The position numbers and the translations under genes are program-made. A stretch of DNA of 64,000 nucleotides from contig LGRX02026029.1 in the NCBI GenBank assembly GCA_001247695.2, positions 1-64,000 of the forward strand, given 5' to 3'. This stretch comes from Cymbomonas tetramitiformis (lineage: Eukaryota; Chlorophyta; Pyramimonadophyceae; Pyramimonadales; Pyramimonadaceae). The notes under the pieces are model-generated. The model ran no database searches, was not told the origin of the DNA, and saw only the letters and a program-made list of their open reading frames with translations. This document shows, one piece after another, positions 46,923-55,790 of the stretch. The first letter of the stretch is position 1, and every line of letters starts with the position of its first letter.

Positions 46923-48308
46923 GACGGCATGAAGGCGTTGGCGTGTAGCGGGAGGGAGGGACGACCTAGTTCTTGGAACGAGCGGAGGGAGGTCGGCAAA
47001 AAACTGGCCTAGATGGGCGTGGTTGTCGGGCGAAGTGGACGGGGTCCGATCGAACCGCCAGTGTCGGTCAGATGCAGTGCAGCTCGATTTTTTAACGGTG
47101 CAGAACCTGCCAGTGTCGGCGTAGGGCTCCCCACCCAACCGCACGATCGGTGTCGGATCGGCGCAGCTCTATTTCTTTACGGTGTAAATCCTGTCAGTGT
47201 CGGTGTAGAGCTCTTTTTGGAACCGATGACGGGTTCGGGATCGGATCAGGCACCTTCCCTCGATCCGAAGTAACGGATACTCGCGGTGCAGCTGAAAATT
47301 TAACGGTGTCGGATCATTTACGGATATGATCCGACACCGATGTCGACACTGCTCAGCAAGCAGCGCAGGACTGGCAGTCCTTGCTCACTTTGCCGAAACA
47401 GCGGCGTTCAATATCTCATTCTAATACGATTCGGTATCAGATTGAGTATAACCACCGGTACCCCAGAGTCGTTAACGCCAAAGACGTCAAGGGGTGTACC
47501 TTCAACATACCTATCCAGTACATTATACAGGCTGAGGACTACGAGCGCATCAGGGATGAGGACCGTGCGCAAGTCGTGAACTTGAAAGAGAGCATGGCTT
47601 GGAACCCACACTCTTTTCAGAACACCTCCCTAGTGTACGTTATATGGGCGGACTCTGGGGAGCACCTCACAAGCGCGGAGGAGTTTGACCCCAGTAAGGT
47701 GTACGACGGCGTATATCGTTTCGTGTGCTTCGGGCACCAACATAGCCTCACCGCTCGGCGGGAGCTTCACCAAGAACAACCAGATAACGAAGCTTTTCAG
47801 CAGATCGAGTGCAAATTGTATTTTAATCTACAGTCCGACATGGTCCGATTTTTGGCTGACGAGCAGAACAGCGTCGACCAGAACGTGAAGGGCAAGTCGC
47901 ACCAGCAAATCATAAAATCCATGCGAGTTGGCATGCAGGTGATTTCTGAGAAAATAATGTAACTTATCCATCTTTGTCACTTAAAGCTCTTACTTACTTG
48001 AAGCAAAAGAATGTTACTGACCGTAATTTCTCAGCAAACCATGCAGGCATCGAAGGGCCCTCTCCACAAACTCTATTGGCATTGTGGCATCACCGACTGG
48101 GACGTTCAGCTCCAAGACTGGACGGAGGACGGCCTGGTGAAGCAGTTGGAAAAGCACGATCCCAGGACTTTCAGGCTTCCAAGGAGGCCGGAAGTTAGGA
48201 AGCAGGTCTACGAGGGGTGTAATTTCACCAAAAGCTTGAAGAAAATGGTGGTCCTACCACAAGGACCACCGTTATTTTGAGTATTAGGAGTCACATGAGG
48301 GGCTCACG

Positions 48309-49952
48309 GTGATGCTCATGAGCCCGTTAAGCCCCCAGCCAGAAGGTAGCTCCCACCACGACCAGGTCGTGGATCGCCAGGACTGGAAGCTGATCAGGGA
48401 GCGCTTTGAGGAGATAGCGGCCCAGTACGGGATGTTTGACGTTGACGCGTGTTGCGACTCCATGGGCGTTAACCGGCAGGTTGACACCTATTGGACCGAC
48501 TGCTTGAAGGAAAAGTGGCGCGGGAAACACGTTTGGTGTAACCCCCCTTACACGAAGGATTCGGACTTGATAGAAAGAATTCTTCGGCATTTCCTTGCTG
48601 AGTGGCGCGCCGATCCGGAAAACACCTCGGCAATGTTCCTTCTACCAGACTATGACGCTCCCTGGAGGCGGTTGATTCACCCCAAATATGGGCTTCATCC
48701 GGTCAAAGTCTTTGATATGAAGGACGAAAAAGGTCGTCCCAACCACCTCTTCGAGTCTCCCGATGGAGGTCGGCCCCCGCTGCGCTGGCCGGTCCTTCTG
48801 GTTTGGGCCCCAGCAGCCAGTAGGGCAAAGCCCCGAGCGCCACCTGCGCGAAAGGACAGTGAGACGGAACCCGACGAGCCTTTAGTCACTACAGGGGTTG
48901 CAGCGAAGGTCAGAGCAGCGTCGGGACCACTGAAGGCTGATGAGTTCGTCCGCGCCTTGCAAGCGGAATACGAACGCAGCCCGTACCTCAGTTCGTTGAG
49001 AGAAGAACTGATCGCAGCCCCACATCAGAGAACAGACACGTTTCGCATGGTAGACGACATGATTTGGCGAGTGGCAGAAGGGCGGTATCAGCTGGTGCTA
49101 GCTCAGGATTCCCCCCTCAGAGAGTTGGTGATGCGCGAGGCACACGAGTCCCCGGCAGCAGGGCACACAGGAAGGGATAAGACACTGGACAGGGTATCCC
49201 GTCGTTTTTGGTGGCCACGCATGAGCAAGGATGTCACCGACTGGTGCAAATCCTGCGTCGTGTGCCAGCAGACCCGGCCGCGCAACGGGTATCCAGACGG
49301 TCAGCTTAACCCCCTGCAAGTCCCAGTAAGACTGTGGCAAGTGGCTAGTATCGACTTCGTCACTGGGCTGCCTCGCACAGAGCGAGGGTACGACGCGTTT
49401 GCTACCTTCACGGACAAGCTTTCCAAGATGGTGCACGTAGTCCCCATGCTTTACGCTGACAGCTCGGCTGCTCAGATCGCGCGCATGTATTTCGACCAAG
49501 TGTGGCGTTTGCACGGCGCTCCCATGAAGATCGTCTGTGATCGGGACTCCCGCTTCAGAGATGAAATGCATCTCGAGCTACACCGGTTGATGGGAGTCCA
49601 GGTTGCCTCTACCACGCCGTACCACCCACAAGGTGATGGGCAGGCAGAGCACACAAACCACACGGTCGAACGTATGTTACGCGCGTATGTCGACGCCAAC
49701 CAGCACGATTATTGGGACTTGTGGTGTACCCCGGTCGAGTACGCCATCAATGACTCTCGTTCCGCCGTCACGGGCTTCACCCCTTTTGAACTGACGTACG
49801 GTCACGCTCCGGCCTCTCAGCTAGACTTCTTCGTGGAGGCAGCACTTGCATCACGGAGAGGCCGAGCTAAGGGGGGGGAGGGGCGCAGCAGTAAAAAAGG
49901 GTACAGCCCACGAGACAGCCCGCCAATTTGTTCGCCAGTTGCAGCTCGCTAG
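48309..49952 (+). CDS. Chromovirus Dam-like methyltransferase domain plus integrase
   Basis: Residues 24-170 resemble the bacteriophage/DIRS-type N6-adenine methyltransferase (Dam) fold: FDVDACCDS at 43-51, W-x5-W with CNPPY at 77-81 (the NPPY catalytic motif of N6-adenine methylases), and a MFLLPDYDAPWRR strand. A linker leads to an integrase with an HHCC zinc region (EAHESPAAGH, CKSCVVC; residues 278-319) and a catalytic core with D349, D411 and E447, exactly DD35E. Gag, protease, RT and RNase H are missing upstream: the element begins just after a broken host exon, so it is 5'-truncated or this part is a derivative. The frame runs into a stop after a run of eight G at 49870-49877, where the true frame shifts. 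Confidence 0.8.
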   Translation: MMLMSPLSPQPEGSSHHDQVVDRQDWKLIRERFEEIAAQYGMFDVDACCDSMGVNRQVDTYWTDCLKEKWRGKHVWCNPPYTKDSDLIERILRHFLAEWRADPENTSAMFLLPDYDAPWRRLIHPKYGLHPVKVFDMKDEKGRPNHLFESPDGGRPPLRWPVLLVWAPAASRAKPRAPPARKDSETEPDEPLVTTGVAAKVRAASGPLKADEFVRALQAEYERSPYLSSLREELIAAPHQRTDTFRMVDDMIWRVAEGRYQLVLAQDSPLRELVMREAHESPAAGHTGRDKTLDRVSRRFWWPRMSKDVTDWCKSCVVCQQTRPRNGYPDGQLNPLQVPVRLWQVASIDFVTGLPRTERGYDAFATFTDKLSKMVHVVPMLYADSSAAQIARMYFDQVWRLHGAPMKIVCDRDSRFRDEMHLELHRLMGVQVASTTPYHPQGDGQAEHTNHTVERMLRAYVDANQHDYWDLWCTPVEYAINDSRSAVTGFTPFELTYGHAPASQLDFFVEAALASRRGRAKGGEGRSSKKGYSPRDSPPICSPVAAR

Positions 49953-51303
49953 GGAAAAGCTGCTCTTGGCTCAGCAGCAGCAGATCGCCCAGTACGACGC
50001 GCGTCACAAGTCCAGGAGTTACGCAGTAGGTGATGAGGTTTGGGTAGACGCCACGTACCTCACCCAGCCGGGCGACCGCGGGTTGCACAAGAAGTTGCTT
50101 AAAAAGCGCCTCGGACCCCTTCGGGTGCTGGAAGTCTTTCACAGCGACAGGCAGATGGCCCTTCCCGCGAGCGATAGGGGCGCACCGTCGGCCTATAGGT
50201 TGCAGACGCCTAAGCAGTGGAAAGTGCACGATGTGTTCACCGTGGACCGGCTTTCGCCGGTGGAGTCGAGTAGCCGCTTTGTCGAGAGAGCTAAGGAGAT
50301 CCCCCCTCCTCCGTTGGACGTCAGTGGGCGCAAGGAAACCCACGTCGAGAGGGTGGAGCGTTCGCGTACGCGCCAGCGTCAGGGCAGGAGGTGGACGGAG
50401 TACCTAGTCAAGTGGACAGGGATGCCCCGCAGTGAGAACGAGTGGAAGACCCGAGAGGATCTGGAGTGGGACGGAGCCGGCAGGCCCGGCGTTCCCAACC
50501 GGGCGTTGTTGGAGTTTGAGAGGATCGAGGCTAAGAGAGTGGAGCGAGAGAAGCTTAGGGTCCGTAAGAGGCGCGACGAATCCGCAGGAGCAATGTGGAC
50601 CACACTTTCGGAGGAGCTCAAGGTAGACGGCGCAATGCCATGGGTGCCAGAGGAGAGGTTTGATGAGGAAGTAGGAACTTTCGCGAGAGTATCTGCTCAG
50701 GGCACCCTGCCGCCAGTCAACGGAGCCGCAGCACTTGAGAAAGAGCCAGTCGGCCAGTCTAAAATTCTCGTATTGTTCAGTGGGACCGGGTCAGTCGAGA
50801 GGCAATTTACTAAGCAGTTTCCCAACAGCGAAGTAGTTGCCGTAGACATTCAGCCCAAGTGGGGCCCCACACATTGCGAGGATATCATGCGATGGGACTA
50901 CCGACAGTTCAGACCAGGACACTTCGACGTAGTCTGGGCTAGCCCACCTTGTACAGAGTACAGCCAGGCGAAGACGGTAGGCATCCGAGATTTGCGCGCT
51001 GCGGCCAGGCGAGTTCGTAGGACATTGGAGATCATCCGGTACTTGAGGCCCGAAGCATACTTCATTGAGAACCCGAAGGGAAGAGAGCCCCACGGTCTGC
51101 ACACGCGTCGATGCATGGGCAATCTACCAGCTCCGCACCTCGTCACATACTGTAAATACGGGACCGCATACAGAAGCCCACGCACATCTGGACCAACGTT
51201 CCGTTGCACACACCCCTGCGAGTGTGCGATGCCGACACGCCTTGCGAGTTCTTCCGGCAACACGGTAGGCACGAGAAGGTCGCGCAGGGAGGGCGCGCGA
51301 TGA
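49846..51303 (+). CDS. Chromovirus integrase tail, chromodomain and C5-cytosine methyltransferase
   Basis: Continues the integrase ORF in another frame; the G8 run is the likely shift point. It contains the integrase C-terminal barrel (YAVGDEVWVDATYL), a chromodomain at about residues 165-230 (EYLVKWTGMP), then a C5-cytosine methyltransferase: motif I LVLFSGTGSVE (307-317), VVAVDI, motif IV ASPPCTEYS with the catalytic PPC (367-369), motif VI FIENP (406-410) and VTYCKYGTAYR (433-443). After YR, at about 51171, a single-base change moves the true frame to the next ORF. Chromodomains direct integration to marked chromatin; a linked methylase could mark the copies. Such fusions are known from Klebsormidium and dinoflagellate retroelements. 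Confidence 0.85.
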   Translation: MHHGEAELRGGRGAAVKKGTAHETARQFVRQLQLAREKLLLAQQQQIAQYDARHKSRSYAVGDEVWVDATYLTQPGDRGLHKKLLKKRLGPLRVLEVFHSDRQMALPASDRGAPSAYRLQTPKQWKVHDVFTVDRLSPVESSSRFVERAKEIPPPPLDVSGRKETHVERVERSRTRQRQGRRWTEYLVKWTGMPRSENEWKTREDLEWDGAGRPGVPNRALLEFERIEAKRVEREKLRVRKRRDESAGAMWTTLSEELKVDGAMPWVPEERFDEEVGTFARVSAQGTLPPVNGAAALEKEPVGQSKILVLFSGTGSVERQFTKQFPNSEVVAVDIQPKWGPTHCEDIMRWDYRQFRPGHFDVVWASPPCTEYSQAKTVGIRDLRAAARRVRRTLEIIRYLRPEAYFIENPKGREPHGLHTRRCMGNLPAPHLVTYCKYGTAYRSPRTSGPTFRCTHPCECAMPTRLASSSGNTVGTRRSRREGAR

Positions 51304-51605
51304 GAGCCGGAGGTGTGTTTGCGAAGGGCATGGGAGCGCGAGAGAATTTGTATGGGATTCCTTCAGCACTGTTAAAACAGCTTTTCCACAACCTGACCTT
51401 ACATGAAGAGGTGCATGCGTTCCTGTCTGAACTGCTTGTCAGGGAAGATCTAAGCGAGATGAGCGGTTTAGTCCAGTCAGCTGTTGTTGAGAGCGACCTG
51501 CCCGAGTTTGAACCGGAACCGATAGCGTTAGCGGGAGTACGAGCCGAAGTGACGATCATACCCGAGGGCGGATGGGAATCTGGCGCGAGTGGTCTTAGCG
51601 ATTGA
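51204..51605 (+). CDS. C5-methyltransferase C-terminal part
   Basis: In the frame that continues the methylase after the shift near 51171, the protein reads THIWTNVPLHTP, then a Cys-containing linker, then KGMGARENLYGIPSALLKQL, which fits the end of the family (R-x-x-LY-x-IP-x-L). About 90 more residues, acidic at the end, are unrecognised. Joining the two parts needs one added base, so the copy is either dead or carries an assembly error. Confidence 0.65.
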   Translation: MHTPLRVCDADTPCEFFRQHGRHEKVAQGGRAMRAGGVFAKGMGARENLYGIPSALLKQLFHNLTLHEEVHAFLSELLVREDLSEMSGLVQSAVVESDLPEFEPEPIALAGVRAEVTIIPEGGWESGASGLSD

Positions 51606-51631
51606 GAGCGTTGGAGAGTTTCGAGAAGAGC

Positions 51632-51975
51632 GGTGGCTCCAGCCTTGGCGAGACCAGGCGGCAGGTGAGAACCTGGGTAATCCATCCAACAGAGCAGTGG
51701 CTCTAGCCTTGGCACAGCCAGGCAACAGGTGGAAGTCTGTATAATCCATTTGACCCCAGCCTCGGTATGACCAGGCGGTAGGTGAGAACCTGGATAATCT
51801 ATCCAACCGAGCAGTGGCTCTAGCCTCGGTATGACCAGGCGGCAGGTGAGAACCTGGATAATCTATCCAACCGAGCAGTGGCTCTAGCCTCGGTACGACC
51901 AGGCAACAGGTGGAAATCTGTATAATCCATTTCATGAGAGCATTGGCTCTGGGTCTGGCACGACCGGGCAGCAGT
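51632..51975. repeat. 62-bp tandem repeat between pol and the 3' LTR
   Basis: Six units of 55-65 bp with GTGGCTCTAGCCTCGG, GACCAGGC and CTGGATAATC words. It lies in the untranslated 3' region of the chromovirus, upstream of the polypurine tract. Confidence 0.8.
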
Positions 51976-52377
51976 TGGAGATCTGGGTAAAAGCTCTACG
52001 CATTCCGAGGAGGCGGTAAGGGTTTAAAACCTTTCCTCCGGGCCGGCATCCCGAGAACTGTCAGGTAATTGGCAAACCTATTGTCATCACCTGTAAGTGT
52101 ACCGTGTTGGAAGGTTTGAAACCTTGAGCGTGGTAATGGATGTGAGAGCTCGAGCCTTGGGGGAGCCTGGTAGTGCAGATGGCAGACCGGTGAGAGGCCG
52201 ACCCTTGTGCTTAAGAGGTTGATCTCCTTACTGCGGTGTGTCATGGGAAGTGTAATGTCATCCCAGACAAGAGACAACAGGCGGCTGAGACCTGTATAAT
52301 CATCCTGAGCAACAGTAGAAGATCTGTATAAAAACTTTACTGGTCCGACGTGGTCAGCGTGGACGTGACCTTCCCTA

Positions 52378-52656
52378 AGGGGGGGGAGTTGTGCTAGGAA
52401 GCAAGCACAAGAGCAAGAAAAATGGCTAAGTACAAAACGCAAGAGTACTCAGTACGGAGTACAATAGGACCGATCAGAATGATGTTGATGTGAGGTGCCT
52501 AGCCTGTTGTACGGAGTACTCAGTACAGTTGAGTTATGGAAAGAGTTCATGAATGTATAAGAACTCGAAGTGTAACCAGTTTCGGAGATGAGAACTGAAC
52601 TGAAAAGTGTAACATAAAAGTAAGAAACTGTAACCGCTGTATATTGTGTAATTGCA
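52378..52656 (+). repeat. Polypurine tract and 3' LTR of the chromovirus
   Basis: The purine run AAGGGGGGGGAG at 52377-52388 is followed at 52390 by TGTGCTAGGAAGC, a TG-starting LTR end. The LTR runs on in AT-rich sequence until it is interrupted at 52659 by a DNA transposon and appears to resume after 54396. The CA end was not located, and no 5' LTR is in the window. Confidence 0.55.
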
Positions 52657-52771
52657 TATTCTCCCGGGGGTGGGTTAACCCACCGTAAGAGGGGTTTACG
52701 GTGGGTTACCCAACCCTAAGCATTCCACATTTCCCGCGTACTCCGCGCGATAACAGGTGGTTAGCCCCGTG

Positions 52772-53447
52772 AAAAATGTCTCTTACCCATCTGTTGGCTA
52801 TAGCCAACATTAGGGCCCCTTATGTTGGCTGGAGCCAACATAAGCCTTGCTGACAATGCCGGGAGCTGTCGATATCGGATTGTACATTTTATTAGCTCAA
52901 AATGACGGCGGGGATGTTCTCTATCACACATGCGTTAACACCATTGGGACGCTCGAAATCATCGGCGAGAATTTGGGTTACTATTCAAGAGAATGTGAAA
53001 TTTTGTGAAATTTCCAAGGAAGTTTGGGTGTTTACACACCCATGGTACTTCGATCGATATTTTGAGGGTCAAGATGAACTCGGATGAAAGTTTTGACAAG
53101 ACACTCCAGAAAGAGCAGCTCGAGATCTTGACAACACACAAGTGTCCGATTTTTCAATGCCCTTCTCATGCCGCTCACATTGCACAATTTTCTTATGTTG
53201 GCTGCAGCCAACATAATGGGCATTTTGCATTTTCGCGATCATACCCCAAATCTAGGGCACAAGTATGCAAGCCCCCATGGGTGTAAGAAGGTATACCACG
53301 TATTGACATTTTTCTAAAGGTCTACTAGCCCTTCAAACAACATTACTTTGGAGCAATATGTACCATTAACCATGAGTAATATGCTTCGGAACTTCGGGTT
53401 TAATGTTGGCTGCAGCCAACATAAAGATGGGTAAGAGACAAAAATAA
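52772..53447. mobile_element. 675-bp nested MITE rich in the GTTGGCTGCAGCCAAC palindrome
   Basis: The ends read GTCTCTTACCCATCT, then ATGTTGGCTGCAGCCAACAT, in inverted orientation (52780 and 53440). The palindrome appears four times, at about 52790, 52822, 53195 and 53404. No coding capacity. Confidence 0.7.
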
Positions 53448-53587
53448 CAACTAGACGCCCATACGAAGCTGGCAAAATCACCAACAACCCAAGCAGGGCT
53501 CTGGAAACTCACAAAACTCATGCCGCCGTTAACCCAAACCAGAAATCCAGAAAAAATATGTTGGTCGTTTGCTTACCGTCCCGTCAG

Positions 53588-53937
53588 GTGCCTGTCTGTG
53601 GTCGGGATTCGTTGGGCCCTTCAAGAGTTCGCCGATAACTGTAGTGACCTCTTTGAATACCCTCTCGACGGACGCAGAGGTAGTAGGCTATGACCCAGGG
53701 AAGGCAGTGAGCAAGCTCTTCAATGTCAAATTCAAATACGATGGTGACGTGCACGACAAGGCTTTGAAGTTCGCGGAGGAATATCTGGTCGATGACCCAC
53801 CAGAGAACGAACGCGACGAAGAGGAGGCACCAACCGAGACAACCTTAGCTCTTGTTGTTCGCAGTGGCAACGGCTCTGACTCGGCCGACCCAGCAGCACC
53901 ACGTGTTCGCCCTAGGCCTCGCAGGAATTACCGTTAA
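53588..53937 (+). CDS. Probable captured exon, function unknown
   Basis: After a CCGTCAG acceptor-like site, an open frame of about 115 codons ends at a TAA at 53935. It contains GYDPGKAVSKLFNVKFKYDG, an acidic stretch and an Arg/Pro-rich end. Its composition is that of a real protein, but I do not recognise it. Its position inside a non-autonomous element suggests capture of a host gene piece, as in Pack-type transposons. Confidence 0.4.
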
Positions 53938-54396
53938 TATGCGCTTACCCCGAGTAATGTGAGTATTTCTTCTAAAATTTACATGATATTTTGCTGTATA
54001 CCCAAATATGGATTAGCGCGCGGGGGGTTGGCTATCTTGACTTTGGGCATGCATGTGATAAATCGTGATGCCTCAACACATTATCAAACCTTAAAAAGTC
54101 TTAACATGCCATCAGAGATGAGGTATATAGCCTAGGTGAACCTACCAATGCGTCCGGTTTTTGGTAACCCACCGTAAGCAATTGCCTCAACCCACCAGTC
54201 GACCCTATCGACTTGGCATATCATTTTCATGAAATAAATCAGTCGGAGTGCATTATATTAGGGTATCTACGGTCAAAAGGACTCATAATAGTTATCGCGA
54301 AGCATAGGTTCGATGCCTCAACTCGATTTGTGCATGAGTTATAGGCCATTCAAAATTGCTCTTACGGTGGGTTAACCCACCTTAACCCCGGGAGAA

Positions 54397-54790
54397 TAGG
54401 CATAATGAAAGCATACACTGAAAGCATACTTGAAAGAATTACGAAACCGAATTCCGGATAGTGGACCAACCGTAGTATCGAAACCATACCTCGTGCGGTC
54501 GTTTAATAGTAGATATAAGATAAGTCCGAAACCGTAAAGAAGAGGATAAGCAAGGGTGTAGACTCCCACACTGCAGAGGAGTGCGCCCCTGGCGACGGTC
54601 TAGCGCGGCAACGAGCCGTTGCTGCCCGAAGCCACAGCGCTGCAAGGCACGTTTGCGGCAGTGGTACGGCGCAACAACGCGTGGGCCCATACTGTAGAGA
54701 GCGACGCCGCTGTGACCACCATCGACAGCGCCGTCACTGTGGCCATCCGCCACCGTGGCCACCGTGGCCACCACCCCTACCAAATAGGGA
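54397..54790. repeat. First copy of a segment duplicated at 58.5 and 60.1 kb
   Basis: From about 54545 to 54740 the sequence GCAACGAGCCGTTGCTGCCC..CAGCGCTGCAAGGCACG matches segments at 58565-58730 and 60090-60250. The copies differ by small indels. Any reading frame through them is inconsistent, so they are treated as non-coding repeat. Confidence 0.6.
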
Positions 54791-55790
54791 CGGGTCCATG
54801 TGATTCACAAATCGCATGGACTCCATGTGGACCTCACGTGGACCCCCGTGGACTTGGAATGGACCTCGCATGCCCCAAATGGTCAGACATTTCTCCCTAG
54901 GGGTCCATATGGGGTCCATTGAAGGTTCATGTGGGGTCCATGCGGTTTTCAGTCACATGGACCTCACATGGACCCTCCCTACGGGTCCATGTGGGGTCCA
55001 TGTGATACCCCTCACTGTGTACGTAGCATGTGGACCCCACATGGACCGATGAGGACCACATGGGTCCGATGGTCAGACATTCCTACGGATCCATGCGACG
55101 CATGGACCCCACATGGACCCCGCATGGACCAATAGGTATAATCGCATGGACTTCACGGGGACCACTCGGTTATCATCACATGGACCCCACATGGACCGGT
55201 AAGGACCACATGGGTCCGATGGTCAGACATTCCTACGGGTCCATGCGACGCATGGACCTCGCATGGACCCGTATGGAATGCATCACATGGACCCAGCATG
55301 GACCCCGCCCGTTTGGGCGCTCGCTCGATGGGTCCATATGATTACTCAGCAGGTCCATGTGATTATTAAGCGGGTCCATATGATTGTCTTGCGGGTCCAT
55401 GTGATTATTTAGCGGGTCCATGTGGGCATTAAGCGGGTCCGCGTGATTCTTCAGCGGGTCCATGTGGGCATTAAGCAGGTCCGTGTGATTATTTAGCGGG
55501 TGCGTGTGATTATTAAGCGGGTCCAAGTGAGTACTCCGTTGGTCCATGTGATTATCAAGCGGGTCCATATGATTGTCTTGCGGGTCCATTTGATTATTTA
55601 GCGGGTCCATTTGAGTATTTATCGGGTCCATGTGGGTATTAAGCGGGTCCGCGTGATTCTTTAGCGGGTCCAACTATTAAGCGGGTCCACATGATTATTC
55701 CATGGGTCCATGTGACTATTCCACGAGTCCATTTGATAATCATGCAGGTCCACGCACGTGATTATTTAGCAGGTCTATGTACTCTCTTGT
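54784..55790. repeat. GGTCCATG satellite
   Basis: About 1 kb of GGTCCATGTG and ATGGACCC words, at first irregular and in both orientations, then (55330-55690) a tandem unit of about 30 bp reading AGCGGGTCCATGTGATTATT. The open frames here are repeat translations (MDPLNNH...), not genes. Confidence 0.85.

Larger units (their letters stand above)
46163..47351. mobile_element. 1,189-bp hAT-type element with perfect 8-bp target duplication
   Basis: It starts CAGTGTCGACATCGG and ends with the exact inverse, CCGATGTCGACACTG. CTCAGCAA flanks it on both sides (46155-46162 and 47352-47359). CAGTG termini with an 8-bp duplication are the hallmark of the hAT superfamily. Removing it and one duplication copy restores the open frame of the ParB-like exon. 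No transposase inside, so it moved with outside help. Confidence 0.9.
43602..48280 (+). pseudogene. RING-like plus ParB-like accessory gene of the transposon, interrupted
   Basis: Exon A (43602-44152) begins MATADQFRALLSGG; near 44015 the likely frame changes at a T-run, or a very short intron is removed, giving an acidic tail that ends GVLPTA before GTAAGT. Exon B (45653-45892) has a RING-like finger: CFIC, paired Cys, MHKAC and HCPCC. Exon C (46043-46162, resuming at 47360-47938 after a hAT insertion) resembles a ParB N-terminal domain: two beta segments, an LKES motif, then GHQHSLTARRELH in the place of the DGxHR box, and a closing DEQNSVDQ. Exon D starts at 48035 and is cut off at 48245. 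Exons A-B, B-C and C-D all join in phase 0. The roles may be DNA cutting or binding plus ubiquitin-type ligation; this is inferred. Divergent from the transposase. Confidence 0.5.
52659..54396. mobile_element. 1.74-kb inverted-repeat element inserted in the LTR
   Basis: The left end TTCTCCCGGGG..GGTGGGTTAACCCACCGTAAG has an inverse counterpart at the right end (CTTACGGTGGGTTAACCCAC..CCCCGGGAGAA), and TA flanks both sides. The GGTGGGTTAACCCACC palindrome is part of each end. It contains another element and a probable captured exon (53588-53937). No transposase. Confidence 0.7.

Noticed and set aside
55233..55673. 146-codon Asp-Pro-Leu-Asn-Asn-His repeat ORF
   Set aside because: Direct translation of the 30-bp GGTCCATG satellite.
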